A DNA stretch of 64,000 nucleotides from JAHIKV01 sp965195225 (GTDB lineage: Bacteria > Planctomycetota > Planctomycetia > Pirellulales > Thermoguttaceae), in contig CBDAFL010000057.1 in assembly GCA_965195225.1 (NCBI GenBank), positions 1 to 64,000 of the forward strand, in the 5' to 3' direction. The notes beneath the pieces were generated by a model, which did not search any database, was not told the DNA's origin, and worked only from the letters and a program-made list of their open reading frames with translations. Positions 34,418 to 42,735 of the stretch are shown piece after piece. Each line of letters opens with the position of its first letter. The stretch's first letter is position 1. Position numbers and translations under genes: made by a program.

Positions 34418-35596
34418 TTAATGGCTTCCCGGCAATGTTCCCAGAAAGTTGCCGTAGCCGACAACGATTGTCGAGGTTACCAGCACGGCAAGGCCGATCG
34501 TGATCAATGCGATGGTGCGCCGGCTCGACCCTCTCCACTCGCGCAAAGCGATCCCCCAAAGCGTGCTGAAAATAATGATACTGGCCATGTGCAAGGTCCA
34601 ACTGGAGAATTTGAAAGCATCCATTTGACTTTCGCCCATGGTGTAGAAAAAGAACTGCATGTACCAGATCGCGCCGGCCAAGGCGCATAAGAAATAATTC
34701 GACAGTACGGGAACCCGTTCGAGTTCCGCTTTTGCACTGGGAATGTGCTCTTTGAGCTCTTCCGGCGGTGTGTCGCCGGCGGTGTCGACGAGCGTTTTCT
34801 CTAGGCGACTGGGAGCTTGCTGGCGGACCGTGGCGCTGAAATACTGACGTCCGGTCTTGTTTTTGATGTTCAGCAAGACACACCAGATGAAATTCGTCGT
34901 GAAGCCTCCCGACAGCAACACCACCAGGACCGGCAACCCTTGCCAAAGATCGGGCGTTCCGTGCTGCATTGTGGTGATCTGTTTGATGGGTTCACCGGCG
35001 TTCAAGCCGAAAGCGAAGGACGCGCTCATCATGCCGGAAAATGTCGCCATCAAAATGCCCTTCTTAAAATCGAACTCCTTGATGGATACCTTCTTTTGCT
35101 TATCCGACATTTCTCGTTCTTTCGAGATGCCGGCCAAGCCGGTAATGGCAATCCCGGCCAAACAAACGCCGATCCCCACCAGAACAAACAGCCCAGAGCG
35201 AGTGCCCAGCACCTTGTCGGCGAATTCGCCTTGGAAGATTGGTGGCATCAGAGTGCCAAAAGCCGCACAGTACCCCAACGCCACCGCCACCCCCAGAGAT
35301 ATGCCCAGGTAACGCAACGTCAAGCCGAAGGTCAAACCACCTATGCCCCACATTCCGCCCCAGAAGTACGACCAAAACAAGCTGGAGGCCGGCGCTTCGC
35401 TGAGTACCTGCGGAAGGTCGTTGCTCAGCAGTGTGGCAAGCGTCCACGGGGCGATGATCCAACTGAACACTCCGCCTACCAACCAGTAGGTTTCCCACGA
35501 CCAATGTCGCACTCCACGGTAGGGAACATAGAAACTGGCGGCGGCAAGACCGCCCAACCAATGGAAGAGCACACCGAGAAACGGGTTTGAAATCAT
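34418..35596 (-). CDS. rhaT: L-rhamnose-proton symporter
   Basis: A 392-residue inner-membrane transporter with about ten hydrophobic helices. The first part, MISNPFLGVLFHWLGGLAAASF followed by VPYRGVRHWSWE, is the RhaT signature. It should import L-rhamnose with a proton. It lies between rhaA and the URO-D-type gene on the minus strand, with 36 bases to rhaA and 16 to the next gene, consistent with one operon. Confidence 0.92.
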   Translation of the reverse strand: MISNPFLGVLFHWLGGLAAASFYVPYRGVRHWSWETYWLVGGVFSWIIAPWTLATLLSNDLPQVLSEAPASSLFWSYFWGGMWGIGGLTFGLTLRYLGISLGVAVALGYCAAFGTLMPPIFQGEFADKVLGTRSGLFVLVGIGVCLAGIAITGLAGISKEREMSDKQKKVSIKEFDFKKGILMATFSGMMSASFAFGLNAGEPIKQITTMQHGTPDLWQGLPVLVVLLSGGFTTNFIWCVLLNIKNKTGRQYFSATVRQQAPSRLEKTLVDTAGDTPPEELKEHIPSAKAELERVPVLSNYFLCALAGAIWYMQFFFYTMGESQMDAFKFSSWTLHMASIIIFSTLWGIALREWRGSSRRTIALITIGLAVLVTSTIVVGYGNFLGTLPGSH

Positions 35597-35632
35597 GCTT
35601 TATTGTCCCGCGGAGTATTGCTTGCCGGCGTT

Positions 35633-36916
35633 TTACCGCCTCGGCAAAAGAACCTGCTGTTCGTACTGTTTAACGGCATTGAGCCATGTGTTGCCCACTG
35701 GTACGCCCCGGATATGGCAGTAATAATCCCACACGGCGCCAAAGGGCATGGTCTTGGCTTCCTCCAGCAGGGCCAGCCGAGAGGTAAAATCGCCCGTGCG
35801 CTCCCCTTCCCGCAACTTCGCAGTCGGCTCCAGCATCGCCAGCAGCAACGCCTTGAGCATCGACCTCGCGCCAATCACCCATGCCGCGATGCGATTGATG
35901 CTGGCGTCGAAAAAGTCCAAGCCGATGTGGACACGCCCCAGATAGTCGCCGCGGACAAGCTCCTGGGCAATCGCCTGTAACTCGTCGCTAAGAATCACCA
36001 CGTGATCGCTGTCCCACCGAACGCCGCGGCTGACGTGCAACAGAACATTGTCCAGCCACAGCAAAACGGCGGAAAGCTTGTCGGAAACCGTCTCGGTCGG
36101 GTGGAAATGGCCAGTGTCGAGGGTCAGCAACTTCCGATTCCGCACGGCGTAGCCCAGGTAGAATTCATGCGAACCGACGACGTAACACTCCGAACCGATG
36201 CCGAAAAGCTTTGACTCCACGGCGTCGAGGTTGCATCGTGGATCAACGGGCACGGCAAATATATCGTCGAGCGCTTGGGCCAGCCGTTGACGTGGTCCTT
36301 TGCGGTCGACGGGCAGGTCTTTGAAGCCGTCGGGTATCCACACGTTGGTCACACAGGGTGTACCCAAGGCGCGGCCAAACGCCTCACCGATTTTGCGGCA
36401 GGCGATGCCGTGTTCGATCCAGAAGCGGCGGATACCCGCGTCCGCGTGGGACAGCGTGAAGCCGTCGGTCGCCTTTGGATGAGCAAAAAACGTGGGATTG
36501 AAGTCCATCCCCAAGCCATGCTCTTTCGCCCAGTCGATCCAACGCTGAAAATGCGTCGGCTGAAGTTCATTCCGTTCGACCGCCTTGCCGTCGGTCTCGG
36601 CGTAAAAGGCGTGCATATTCACTCGATGCTTGCCCGGAATGAGCGACAAGGCTTTTTCCAAATCATCGCGCAGCTCGTCGGCGGTGCGAGCCTTACCGGG
36701 GTAATTGCCGGTGACAGCCAATCCGCCGCCCGGTTCTTCGCCGACATGCTCAAACCCGCCCACGTCGTCGCCTTGCCAGCAGTGAAGCGAAATGGTCACC
36801 GCAGCAAGCCGCTCTATTGCGGCTTCCGTGTCAACTCCCAGGGAAGCATACCGTTCCCGCGCCAGCGTGTACGATTGCTGGATTTGCACGAGGGGAGAAA
36901 AAGTGTCATGAACCAT
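35633..36916 (-). CDS. rhaA: L-rhamnose isomerase
   Basis: A 427-residue isomerase turning L-rhamnose into L-rhamnulose in the cytoplasm. Family segments include ISLHCWQGDDVGGFE, GLGMDFNPTFFAHP, TLSHADAGIRRFWIEHG, LTLDTGHFHPTE and HVSRGVRWDSDHVV. Length matches the enzymes of the E. coli RhaA type. It is first in a minus-strand operon with rhaT. Rhamnulokinase and aldolase genes are not in the window, so they must be elsewhere. A strong palindrome lies about 320 bases upstream. Confidence 0.95.
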   Translation of the reverse strand: MVHDTFSPLVQIQQSYTLARERYASLGVDTEAAIERLAAVTISLHCWQGDDVGGFEHVGEEPGGGLAVTGNYPGKARTADELRDDLEKALSLIPGKHRVNMHAFYAETDGKAVERNELQPTHFQRWIDWAKEHGLGMDFNPTFFAHPKATDGFTLSHADAGIRRFWIEHGIACRKIGEAFGRALGTPCVTNVWIPDGFKDLPVDRKGPRQRLAQALDDIFAVPVDPRCNLDAVESKLFGIGSECYVVGSHEFYLGYAVRNRKLLTLDTGHFHPTETVSDKLSAVLLWLDNVLLHVSRGVRWDSDHVVILSDELQAIAQELVRGDYLGRVHIGLDFFDASINRIAAWVIGARSMLKALLLAMLEPTAKLREGERTGDFTSRLALLEEAKTMPFGAVWDYYCHIRGVPVGNTWLNAVKQYEQQVLLPRR

Positions 36917-36977
36917 TGTTTGGGGATTCCTTACACAGACGGCCGCAGGGACGGAAGTAACCGTTCACGGGTTGGCC

Positions 36978-37020
36978 GGGGACTGTCCCCTTCCCGCGGC
37001 ACCAGGGGGGCAGTCCCCTG
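36978..37020. repeat. GGGGACTGTCCCC palindromic repeat upstream of rhaA
   Basis: GGGGACTGTCCCCTTCCCGC and a following GGGGGGCAGTCCCC form an imperfect hairpin. The same core occurs at 389-463, 40894-40944 and 52653-52864. Confidence 0.65.
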
Positions 37021-37229
37021 TGAGTTGACGCAACGCGCCCAACGGTACTGGACCTCCCAAAAAACTCCGGTAACAGCATACATCATTCACGCCGATAACG
37101 TATGCGTTGCCCGGAATGTGCCTGAAGATATTCTTTGACAGACAATTGTGCGCGAACTTTCCAAGAAAGCGTCTCGGGCGGGTTTTTGCGCGATCGGAGT
37201 GTTCTAGGGGCCAATTCAACCCGGCGCAT

Positions 37230-37269
37230 CCAGGTTGATCAACCCGGTATACCAGGTTGATCAACCTGG
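37230..37269. promoter_or_regulatory. Operator-like 40-bp palindrome with two inner palindromes
   Basis: Of the 20 base pairs of symmetry, 19 match. Each half contains the perfect 12-bp palindrome GGTTGATCAACC (37233-37244 and 37255-37266), and GGTATACC (37246-37253) sits at the centre. The inner sites are 22 bp apart centre to centre, about two helical turns. This is what a cooperatively bound dimer-of-dimers repressor site looks like. It is about 320 bases upstream of rhaA. The regulator is not in the window. Confidence 0.5.
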
Positions 37270-37796
37270 GGTTGAACTGGGGTTACGTCTAAAGCGCGGT
37301 CGTCAAAGCAACATGAATAGCCCTGGTTTTAAGCGGTTTGAACGCATCTTAGGCCCTCGGCGAATCGACGTAAGAATTAGTTGGCGATTTCAGAAATTTT
37401 TTCCAGTTAATTCAGACCGGAAAATCGACCTTAACTTGAATAACAACATCGGGTTGTGGCGACGATACCCAAGACTTTTTCGCAGTCGCCCCTCCTGCGA
37501 GGTATGCGCAGCGAGGTCATTCTACCAGCCGAAAACACCTAGAAAAAGGCTGTTTTCTGGCCGCCGGTATTTACGCACTTTTTTCGCTAGGGGCTATGGC
37601 GGGTGCAAAAAGCGCTTTTTTGGGGCCTGGGAGGGGCAAAACCGGCGTGAAACCCGTCTGTCGGGGGACGGTTGCCCGAGGATTTTTCGCAGCGAACGCG
37701 GGAGCGGCCGGATGATGTCGCGGCCCTCTCCCGAAAGGAGAGGGGAGACTTCGCCGGGTTGCAACCCGGCCTACTCCAGCCTCCAGCCTTCAGCCT

Positions 37797-40022
37797 TCAG
37801 CGCCTGATCTGCTCCACGGCCGCCCATCCGGCGGTGGGGACGATTTGACGGTCAGTCGGGGTGGCACTGGCGTCTCGCCAGTGTCGCTGGGTCACGGGCA
37901 AGATGCCCGTGCCACCCGCCGCCTTCCACTGGTCGCCGAATACCGATGTCCGCGTCACCGGCTCCGGGGCGGCTGGCGGAGGCTCGACGGGGATTGCATC
38001 GGTGGGGATCGGATCGGGGGCGGGCGTCGGCACCAACTCCGGTTCGTTCGTGGCCGGGGTGGATTCAAACGCGCCTTCTTCCAGCAACCCGCCGATGCCG
38101 GCGTGTTGCTCGATCGGCCCGCGGCTGATGACCCGAGGCTGAGTGAAGCCGTAGTCGAGATAGGTCGAAGCGGCCCTGGCTCGCGAGCGTCGTCGGGCGT
38201 CGAAGTACGCCTTACCCGGCCAAGGCCCCTCGGCCAGATAGACCCCGTTGTATTCCAGCAACGAGCCTTTGCGGAAGTGGACCTGGGCGATCGACTCGTT
38301 GAAGTTCACCAGGCTGCGGAAGTAATCGCTCTCGGCCTGGGCCAGGGCCTGTTGGGCCTTCAACAGCACGTCGAGCGTAATGGTGTCGGTTTCGTAGGCC
38401 GCGGCCACCGCCTCGACCTGCCGCTGGGCGGCTATGCGACGGTTGAAGTTCGTCTGGCTGAGCACGTGGTTGGCTTCCAGGTCGCGGATGACGTAGGCCA
38501 ACTGGTGCGAGAGTTCCAGCTCCGCCTCTTGCAGTCTTGCCCGCTCCCGAGCCAACGACAACTGCGAGTTGCGCACTCCGGCCATCTCGCGGCGGAACCC
38601 AAGCGGCATACTGGCCTGAAATCCCGCCTGCCATTCCTGAAACGCGCCGTTGGCCATGGTGCCGTATGCGTTGGCGTCCTGGATTACCGGGTTGGTTGGA
38701 TCCCAAAAGCTGTTGCCGTCGATCCGGTTGCCAATGCCGAGCCAGCGATATTGGCCCACGAAATCGACCCTCGGCAGGAGGAAGTTCTTGGCGGCGATCA
38801 GTTCCAGTTCGCGGCGTTTGACGAGCCACTTCTGCTCTCGCAACTCGACGCTCCGCACCAGCCCCTCGCTCAATACCTCGTGCCAATCGAAAACCACCTT
38901 GGCGGTGGTCGGCTCGTCCTTGGGGCGGATCAACCGGCCATCGGTCGCCGCCAGCCCCAGCATATACCGTAGTTTCGCCTCCGTGGAATACAGATTGTTC
39001 AGCGATTGCTCGGCGGTGCTGCGGAAGAGGAAGTATTGCTCGCGGGCCTGAGCCTCTTTCTCGGCCTCGCCACCCTTGGCGCCGTGGGTGTAGAGCGTGT
39101 AAATCTTCCGCCACGTTTGCAGGGCGCTGTCGCGTCCGGCGATCACCGCGTCGAGGCTCCGGTACTGGAAATAGAGTTCCCAGTAGGCAATCTCCACGTC
39201 GCTGACGAGGTTTCGGACCGCGGCCTCGAAATCGGCCAAGGCGATGTCGGTGTTGATCCGGGCGAGCATCACGCCGTTATAGTTTCCGGGCGTCGCGCCG
39301 GGGCCGGCGATGCGGTTGAACTGCGTTCCGGCCCCCTGCAACAACGGCTGACGCACCTCGGCCGCCAGGTTCACGTTCCAGTCGGACGGCCAAGCCCGGC
39401 TGGGCCTATTGCTCAGGTCGTAGGCGACGTTGTGCGCCAAGGAGAATTGACCGCCGCTGGCCGCGATTTTCGACACCTTTGCCTGAAACGTACCCAGGTC
39501 GTCCCGCGCCACGTTGGGGAACATTATAAAGTAGCCCGGATCGACGTTCTGCGGCGTGTCGAGCTTCTCCCAAGTCAGACTAGCGCTAACTTGGGCGTCG
39601 AACGCGGAAAGCGCCGCCTCCGGACCAGTGCGTGGATCGCTCTCGGCAATCGCGGGGTCGTAGATCGTCGGCGCCAGTTCCGGGTTGCGGGAAATGAAGT
39701 CCGGCGGCCCTTGCACCTGACCGCTGATGTTGCGCATCACCTTGTTGTTCATCAGCGCAAGCCGCATCGCCTCTTCCAGAGTAAGGTTCCAGATTTCCTG
39801 CTTACTTTTTGTCAAAAGAGATATTGGAGGCAGCGCGTTTTCCGCGTCGGCCAGCCGCTCGACATCAACGTCGGGGTACTCTATCTCCGTGGCTACTCCC
39901 TTGTAGTGGAGATAATCGTTATCGACGTTTTTGAGGTAAAATGGCTGCTGCGGCTGACATCCATTCAGGACGACACAAAACGCAGCCATCACGACACAGA
40001 TATTGGGGGCTTTCCGACTCAT
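37797..40022 (-). CDS. TolC-family outer-membrane efflux lipoprotein
   Basis: A 741-residue outer-membrane factor. It has a lipoprotein signal (VVLNGC, Cys22), then long helical segments of two OEP repeats (about 230-430 and 440-640; for example LRQQ-type coiled regions AYVIRDLEANHVLSQTNFNR). It probably forms the exit channel of an efflux or type I secretion system, but no partner pump is adjacent. The C-terminal 110 residues are proline-rich and contain an in-frame palindromic repeat (37858-37918; GTGILPVTQRHWRDASATP). The start at 40022 gives the lipobox. The upstream open frame is not family-like. The stop codon lies in a heptamer array. Confidence 0.83.
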   Translation of the reverse strand: MSRKAPNICVVMAAFCVVLNGCQPQQPFYLKNVDNDYLHYKGVATEIEYPDVDVERLADAENALPPISLLTKSKQEIWNLTLEEAMRLALMNNKVMRNISGQVQGPPDFISRNPELAPTIYDPAIAESDPRTGPEAALSAFDAQVSASLTWEKLDTPQNVDPGYFIMFPNVARDDLGTFQAKVSKIAASGGQFSLAHNVAYDLSNRPSRAWPSDWNVNLAAEVRQPLLQGAGTQFNRIAGPGATPGNYNGVMLARINTDIALADFEAAVRNLVSDVEIAYWELYFQYRSLDAVIAGRDSALQTWRKIYTLYTHGAKGGEAEKEAQAREQYFLFRSTAEQSLNNLYSTEAKLRYMLGLAATDGRLIRPKDEPTTAKVVFDWHEVLSEGLVRSVELREQKWLVKRRELELIAAKNFLLPRVDFVGQYRWLGIGNRIDGNSFWDPTNPVIQDANAYGTMANGAFQEWQAGFQASMPLGFRREMAGVRNSQLSLARERARLQEAELELSHQLAYVIRDLEANHVLSQTNFNRRIAAQRQVEAVAAAYETDTITLDVLLKAQQALAQAESDYFRSLVNFNESIAQVHFRKGSLLEYNGVYLAEGPWPGKAYFDARRRSRARAASTYLDYGFTQPRVISRGPIEQHAGIGGLLEEGAFESTPATNEPELVPTPAPDPIPTDAIPVEPPPAAPEPVTRTSVFGDQWKAAGGTGILPVTQRHWRDASATPTDRQIVPTAGWAAVEQIRR
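37858..37918. repeat. In-frame palindromic repeat in the TolC-like gene
   Basis: GGGGTGGCACTGGCGTCTCGCCAGTG and CACGGGCAAGATGCCCGTGCC are two linked hairpins of the family seen at 11645-11698 and, in opposite order, at 41923-41983. It encodes part of the protein's C-terminal tail. Confidence 0.78.
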
Positions 40023-40197
40023 AAACCTATCATTCCTGTTCGTTGTGCGGACGATAAGCTCTGTTTCCCCCCCCGGACCGATGCTCGCCTGGATTAGCGC
40101 AATACAGCGCGTGACTCCAGACGGAGCACTCGGCAGACTTGTTATCGGCAGCCCAACCGGCAGACTTTTGCTGATTCCTATTATCGGCAAGACGGGT

Positions 40198-40383
40198 TCA
40201 TCTTGCCCAAAACACCAATGCCACGCAGATTGCAAGTAAGAGTCCAATCGGGGCGGAGTTTCGTTTAGTCAGCGTTGCTTGCACACCATACGTATACGCC
40301 GGCTCGCGCCCGGCCTCGACAACGGCAATCATGATCGAATCCTTGTGGACATCCAGGCCGACGAAAAGTAAACTCTTACTCAT
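40198..40383 (-). pseudogene. IS110-family transposase remnant
   Basis: From the ATG at 40383 the first 30 or so residues, SKSLLFVGLDVHKDSIMIAV, match the N-terminal RuvC-like (DEDD) region of IS110-family transposases, with the first catalytic Asp in GLDVHK. After AYTYG the frame runs into unrelated sequence and stops near 40198. Full-length proteins have about 300-400 residues. It is therefore a truncated, inactive fragment between the TolC-like gene and rimO. Confidence 0.75.
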
Positions 40384-40521
40384 GGACCAGCCCTCACGGT
40401 TACGGCTCTGTGGTGGGGGGAAAACGTTCTCTCCATCGTAACCCACGATTGCGTGACCGGCTGGTCCAATCATTAGGTCTATTGTTTACGACATTACTTC
40501 CCTTTTATTGATTTCTCACTC

Positions 40522-41889
40522 GTGCCGTTTGAAGAAGAACAACCCAACCGCACCTTCGCACTGATAAGCCTCGGCTGCCCGAAGAATCTGGTCGATAGCG
40601 AGCGAATGGCCGGCCTGCTGCATCGAGAGGGCTACCGGATGGTCGCCGAGGCGGACGGCGCCGATCTGGCGGTGGTCAACACCTGCGGATTCATCGACGA
40701 CGCCCGAGCTGAATCGCATCAAACGATCGAGGAGATGTTGCGTTTGAAGGAGCGGGGCCGGCTGCGGTGGGTGATTATCGCCGGCTGCCTTGCCGAGCGC
40801 GACCGGGAGACGCTTTTCGAGAGATATCCCGCGTTGGATCAGTTGATCGGCGTTTTTGCCCGGGACGAGATCGCCGTGGCGGTACGGCAATTGGAGGAAA
40901 AAGGGGACAGTCCCAGGCAAATGGGGACTGTCCCCTTTTTCCTCCCCCCGGCCAGCCCGCCCTTGCCGGACAACGATCGACGGCGAATCACATTGCCGCA
41001 CGTGGCCTATCTGAAGATCGCCGAGGGCTGCAACCGATCGTGCAGTTTTTGTTCGATTCCGAGGATGCGCGGACCATATTCCAGCAAGCCGATCGATCAT
41101 GTGGCGGCCGAGGCCGAGGAGTTGGCCGCCGACGGCGTACGGGAGTTGGTCTTGGTGGCCCAAGATACCACGTTCTACGGCCTGGACATCGACGGCCGTC
41201 CCCGGCTGGCCGAACTTCTCCGCCGGTTGGACGAGGTCCGGGGATTGGATTGGATACGGTTGATGTACCTGTATCCGATGCACGTCACGGACGAGTTGAT
41301 CGAAACGATTGCCGGGGGCAAACGGATTCTGCCGTATCTCGACATCCCTCTACAACATATCAACGACGAGGTTTTGCGGCGGATGGGACGGCGCGTCGGC
41401 CGCGAGGACACCGAAAAACTGATCGACCGCCTGCGCGAACGGATCGAGTCGCTCGTCTTGCGGACCACGATGATGACCGGTTTTCCGGGCGAGACGGAGG
41501 AGCAATTCGAGGAGCTTGTTGAGTTTGTCCGACGGCGGCGGTTCGAGCGGCTGGGTGTATTCGACTTTCGGGATGAGCCGGGAACCCCCTCCGCGGGGCT
41601 TGATGGGCGTCTACCCAAAGACGTAAGGGTGGCCCGCCGCGACCAGTTAATGGCCGTGCAGCAGGAAATTACCTTCGAGTGGAATGCTTCGTGGGTGGGA
41701 AAACGGTTGGAGGCGATAATCGACCGCCGCGTGCCGGGCCGGGAACATGCCTATATCGGCCGCGGATACGCCGACGCCCCGGAGGTGGACGGACAGGTTT
41801 ACGTGACCGGAGAGGGGCTCGAGCCGGGAAAGATTGTCGCCTGTGAGGTTGTCGCCGCGAAAGGTTATGATTTAATAGCGGTTGTATAG
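40522..41889 (+). CDS. rimO: Ribosomal protein S12 methylthiotransferase
   Basis: A 455-residue radical SAM enzyme that methylthiolates Asp in ribosomal protein S12. The N-terminal MTTase domain carries Cys19, Cys55 and Cys89 for one Fe-S cluster. The radical SAM triad is C170-x3-C174-x2-C177 (CNRSCSFC). AEGCNRSCSFCSIPRMRG is the RimO signature, and a TRAM domain ends the protein. The start is GTG at 40522. Between the MTTase and SAM domains (about residues 125-141) the protein has EKGDSPRQMGTVPFFLPP, encoded by a perfect inverted repeat. Such an insert has no place in ordinary RimO. Confidence 0.93.
   Translation: MPFEEEQPNRTFALISLGCPKNLVDSERMAGLLHREGYRMVAEADGADLAVVNTCGFIDDARAESHQTIEEMLRLKERGRLRWVIIAGCLAERDRETLFERYPALDQLIGVFARDEIAVAVRQLEEKGDSPRQMGTVPFFLPPASPPLPDNDRRRITLPHVAYLKIAEGCNRSCSFCSIPRMRGPYSSKPIDHVAAEAEELAADGVRELVLVAQDTTFYGLDIDGRPRLAELLRRLDEVRGLDWIRLMYLYPMHVTDELIETIAGGKRILPYLDIPLQHINDEVLRRMGRRVGREDTEKLIDRLRERIESLVLRTTMMTGFPGETEEQFEELVEFVRRRRFERLGVFDFRDEPGTPSAGLDGRLPKDVRVARRDQLMAVQQEITFEWNASWVGKRLEAIIDRRVPGREHAYIGRGYADAPEVDGQVYVTGEGLEPGKIVACEVVAAKGYDLIAVV
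40894..40944. repeat. Perfect hairpin repeat inserted in frame in rimO
   Basis: GAGGAAAAAGGGGACAGTCCC (40894-40914) and its exact complement (about 40924-40944) are separated by a loop of nine bases (AGGCAAATG). It is a member of the GGGGACAGTCCC family. The insert keeps the frame and lies in the domain linker. Confidence 0.85.
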
Positions 41890-41922
41890 TCCCGGCTTTC
41901 ACGCCGATGGTATCACTACGAT

Positions 41923-41983
41923 GGGTGGCACGGGCATCTTGCCCGTGTTCCAGCCAAGCACTGGCGAGACGCCAGTGCCACCC
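41923..41983. repeat. Palindromic repeat between rimO and pgsA
   Basis: GGGTGGCACGGGCATCTTGCCCGTG followed by CACTGGCGAGACGCCAGTGCC makes two linked hairpins, the inverted order of 37858-37918. No gene lies in this gap. Confidence 0.75.
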
Positions 41984-42042
41984 CCGGCTATTGCGATAAA
42001 AAAACCAATTCAACATTGACCTGAAAATAGCTTTATTCCGGC

Positions 42043-42657
42043 ATGAACTCCAACGGCCTGCGTCCAGACAACGTGCGAAAGGCGATGTTCAACCTGCCGA
42101 ACCAGTTGACCGCGCTGCGGCTGCTGCTTTCGGTGGTGCTGTTCTGTTTCATCGTCCAGGGGTATTACTTCACGAGCTTGTGGTTGTTCATCGTCGCGGC
42201 CAGCACCGACTGGCTGGATGGATATTACGCCCGCAAGTATGGGCAGGTCACCACGCTTGGCAGGATACTCGATCCATTTGCCGACAAGGTGATCGTCTGT
42301 GGTACGTTCATCCTTCTGGCGGCAATTCCCGCAATGATCGAAACGCCGTGGGGTCTGAGAGCCTGGATGGTGGTGCTCGTCGTCGGCCGTGAATTGCTCG
42401 TTACCACTCTGAGAAGCTTCATCGAGCAGCGCGGCTCCGATTTCTCGGCGAAGATGTCTGGTAAGCTGAAGATGGTCTTGCAGTGCGTCGCCGCCGGCGT
42501 CTGTTTGTTCTACCTGTCGTATGAAACCCCCAAAACCGATGCGCCGCTGTGGTGTTGGTGGCTGATGGTCGGGTCCGTCTGGTCGGCGGTGCTGTTGACC
42601 GTGTACTCGGGCGGGGTTTACGTGTGTGCCGCGACGCGGCTGCTGCGGGACGAATAA
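42043..42657 (+). CDS. pgsA: CDP-diacylglycerol--glycerol-3-phosphate 3-phosphatidyltransferase
   Basis: A 204-residue membrane enzyme making phosphatidylglycerol phosphate. The CDP-alcohol phosphotransferase motif is complete: D59-G60-x2-A63-R64-x8-G73-x3-D77-x3-D81 (DGYYARKYG..GRILDPFADK). About five hydrophobic helices are visible. Together with plsC and dgkA it covers part of phospholipid metabolism. A palindromic repeat follows its stop codon. Confidence 0.9.
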   Translation: MNSNGLRPDNVRKAMFNLPNQLTALRLLLSVVLFCFIVQGYYFTSLWLFIVAASTDWLDGYYARKYGQVTTLGRILDPFADKVIVCGTFILLAAIPAMIETPWGLRAWMVVLVVGRELLVTTLRSFIEQRGSDFSAKMSGKLKMVLQCVAAGVCLFYLSYETPKTDAPLWCWWLMVGSVWSAVLLTVYSGGVYVCAATRLLRDE

Positions 42658-42663
42658 CCGCTT

Positions 42664-42723
42664 GTAGCACAGCCGCCCTCGGCTGTGAGAATCAACGAAC
42701 ACAGCCGAGGGCGGCTGTGCCAC
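42664..42723. repeat. CACAGCCGCCCTCGGCTGTG hairpin
   Basis: GTAGCACAGCCGCCCTCGGC.. (42664-42687) and its near-complement (42700-42723) form a stem of about 24 bp with a 12-base loop between pgsA and the CPBP gene. It could serve as a terminator for pgsA. Confidence 0.65.
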
Positions 42724-42735
42724 AACTCCACGTTC

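Larger units (their letters stand above)
36917..37796. other. 880-base gap between divergent rhaA and the convergent end of the TolC-like gene
   Basis: No convincing gene. Contents: a GGGGACTGTCCCC hairpin (36978-37020), the 40-bp operator-like palindrome (37230-37269), AT-richer DNA to about 37450, an AAAAAGCGCTTTTTT palindrome near 37605, a copy of the CCTCTCCCGAAAGGAGAGGGG repeat (37721-37748) with GGGTTGCAACCC, and a CAGCCTT heptamer array (37773-37801). That array contains the stop codon of the TolC-like gene. Confidence 0.6.

Noticed and set aside
37235..37807. Possible 190-residue protein downstream of the operator-like palindrome
   Set aside because: The translation is low in family character, crosses several repeat elements and has no ribosome binding site.
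40198..40473. Small intact protein gene at the IS110 remnant
   Set aside because: Only about 30 residues match the transposase. The rest is unrelated read-through and the upstream extension is not conserved, so a pseudogene call is better.
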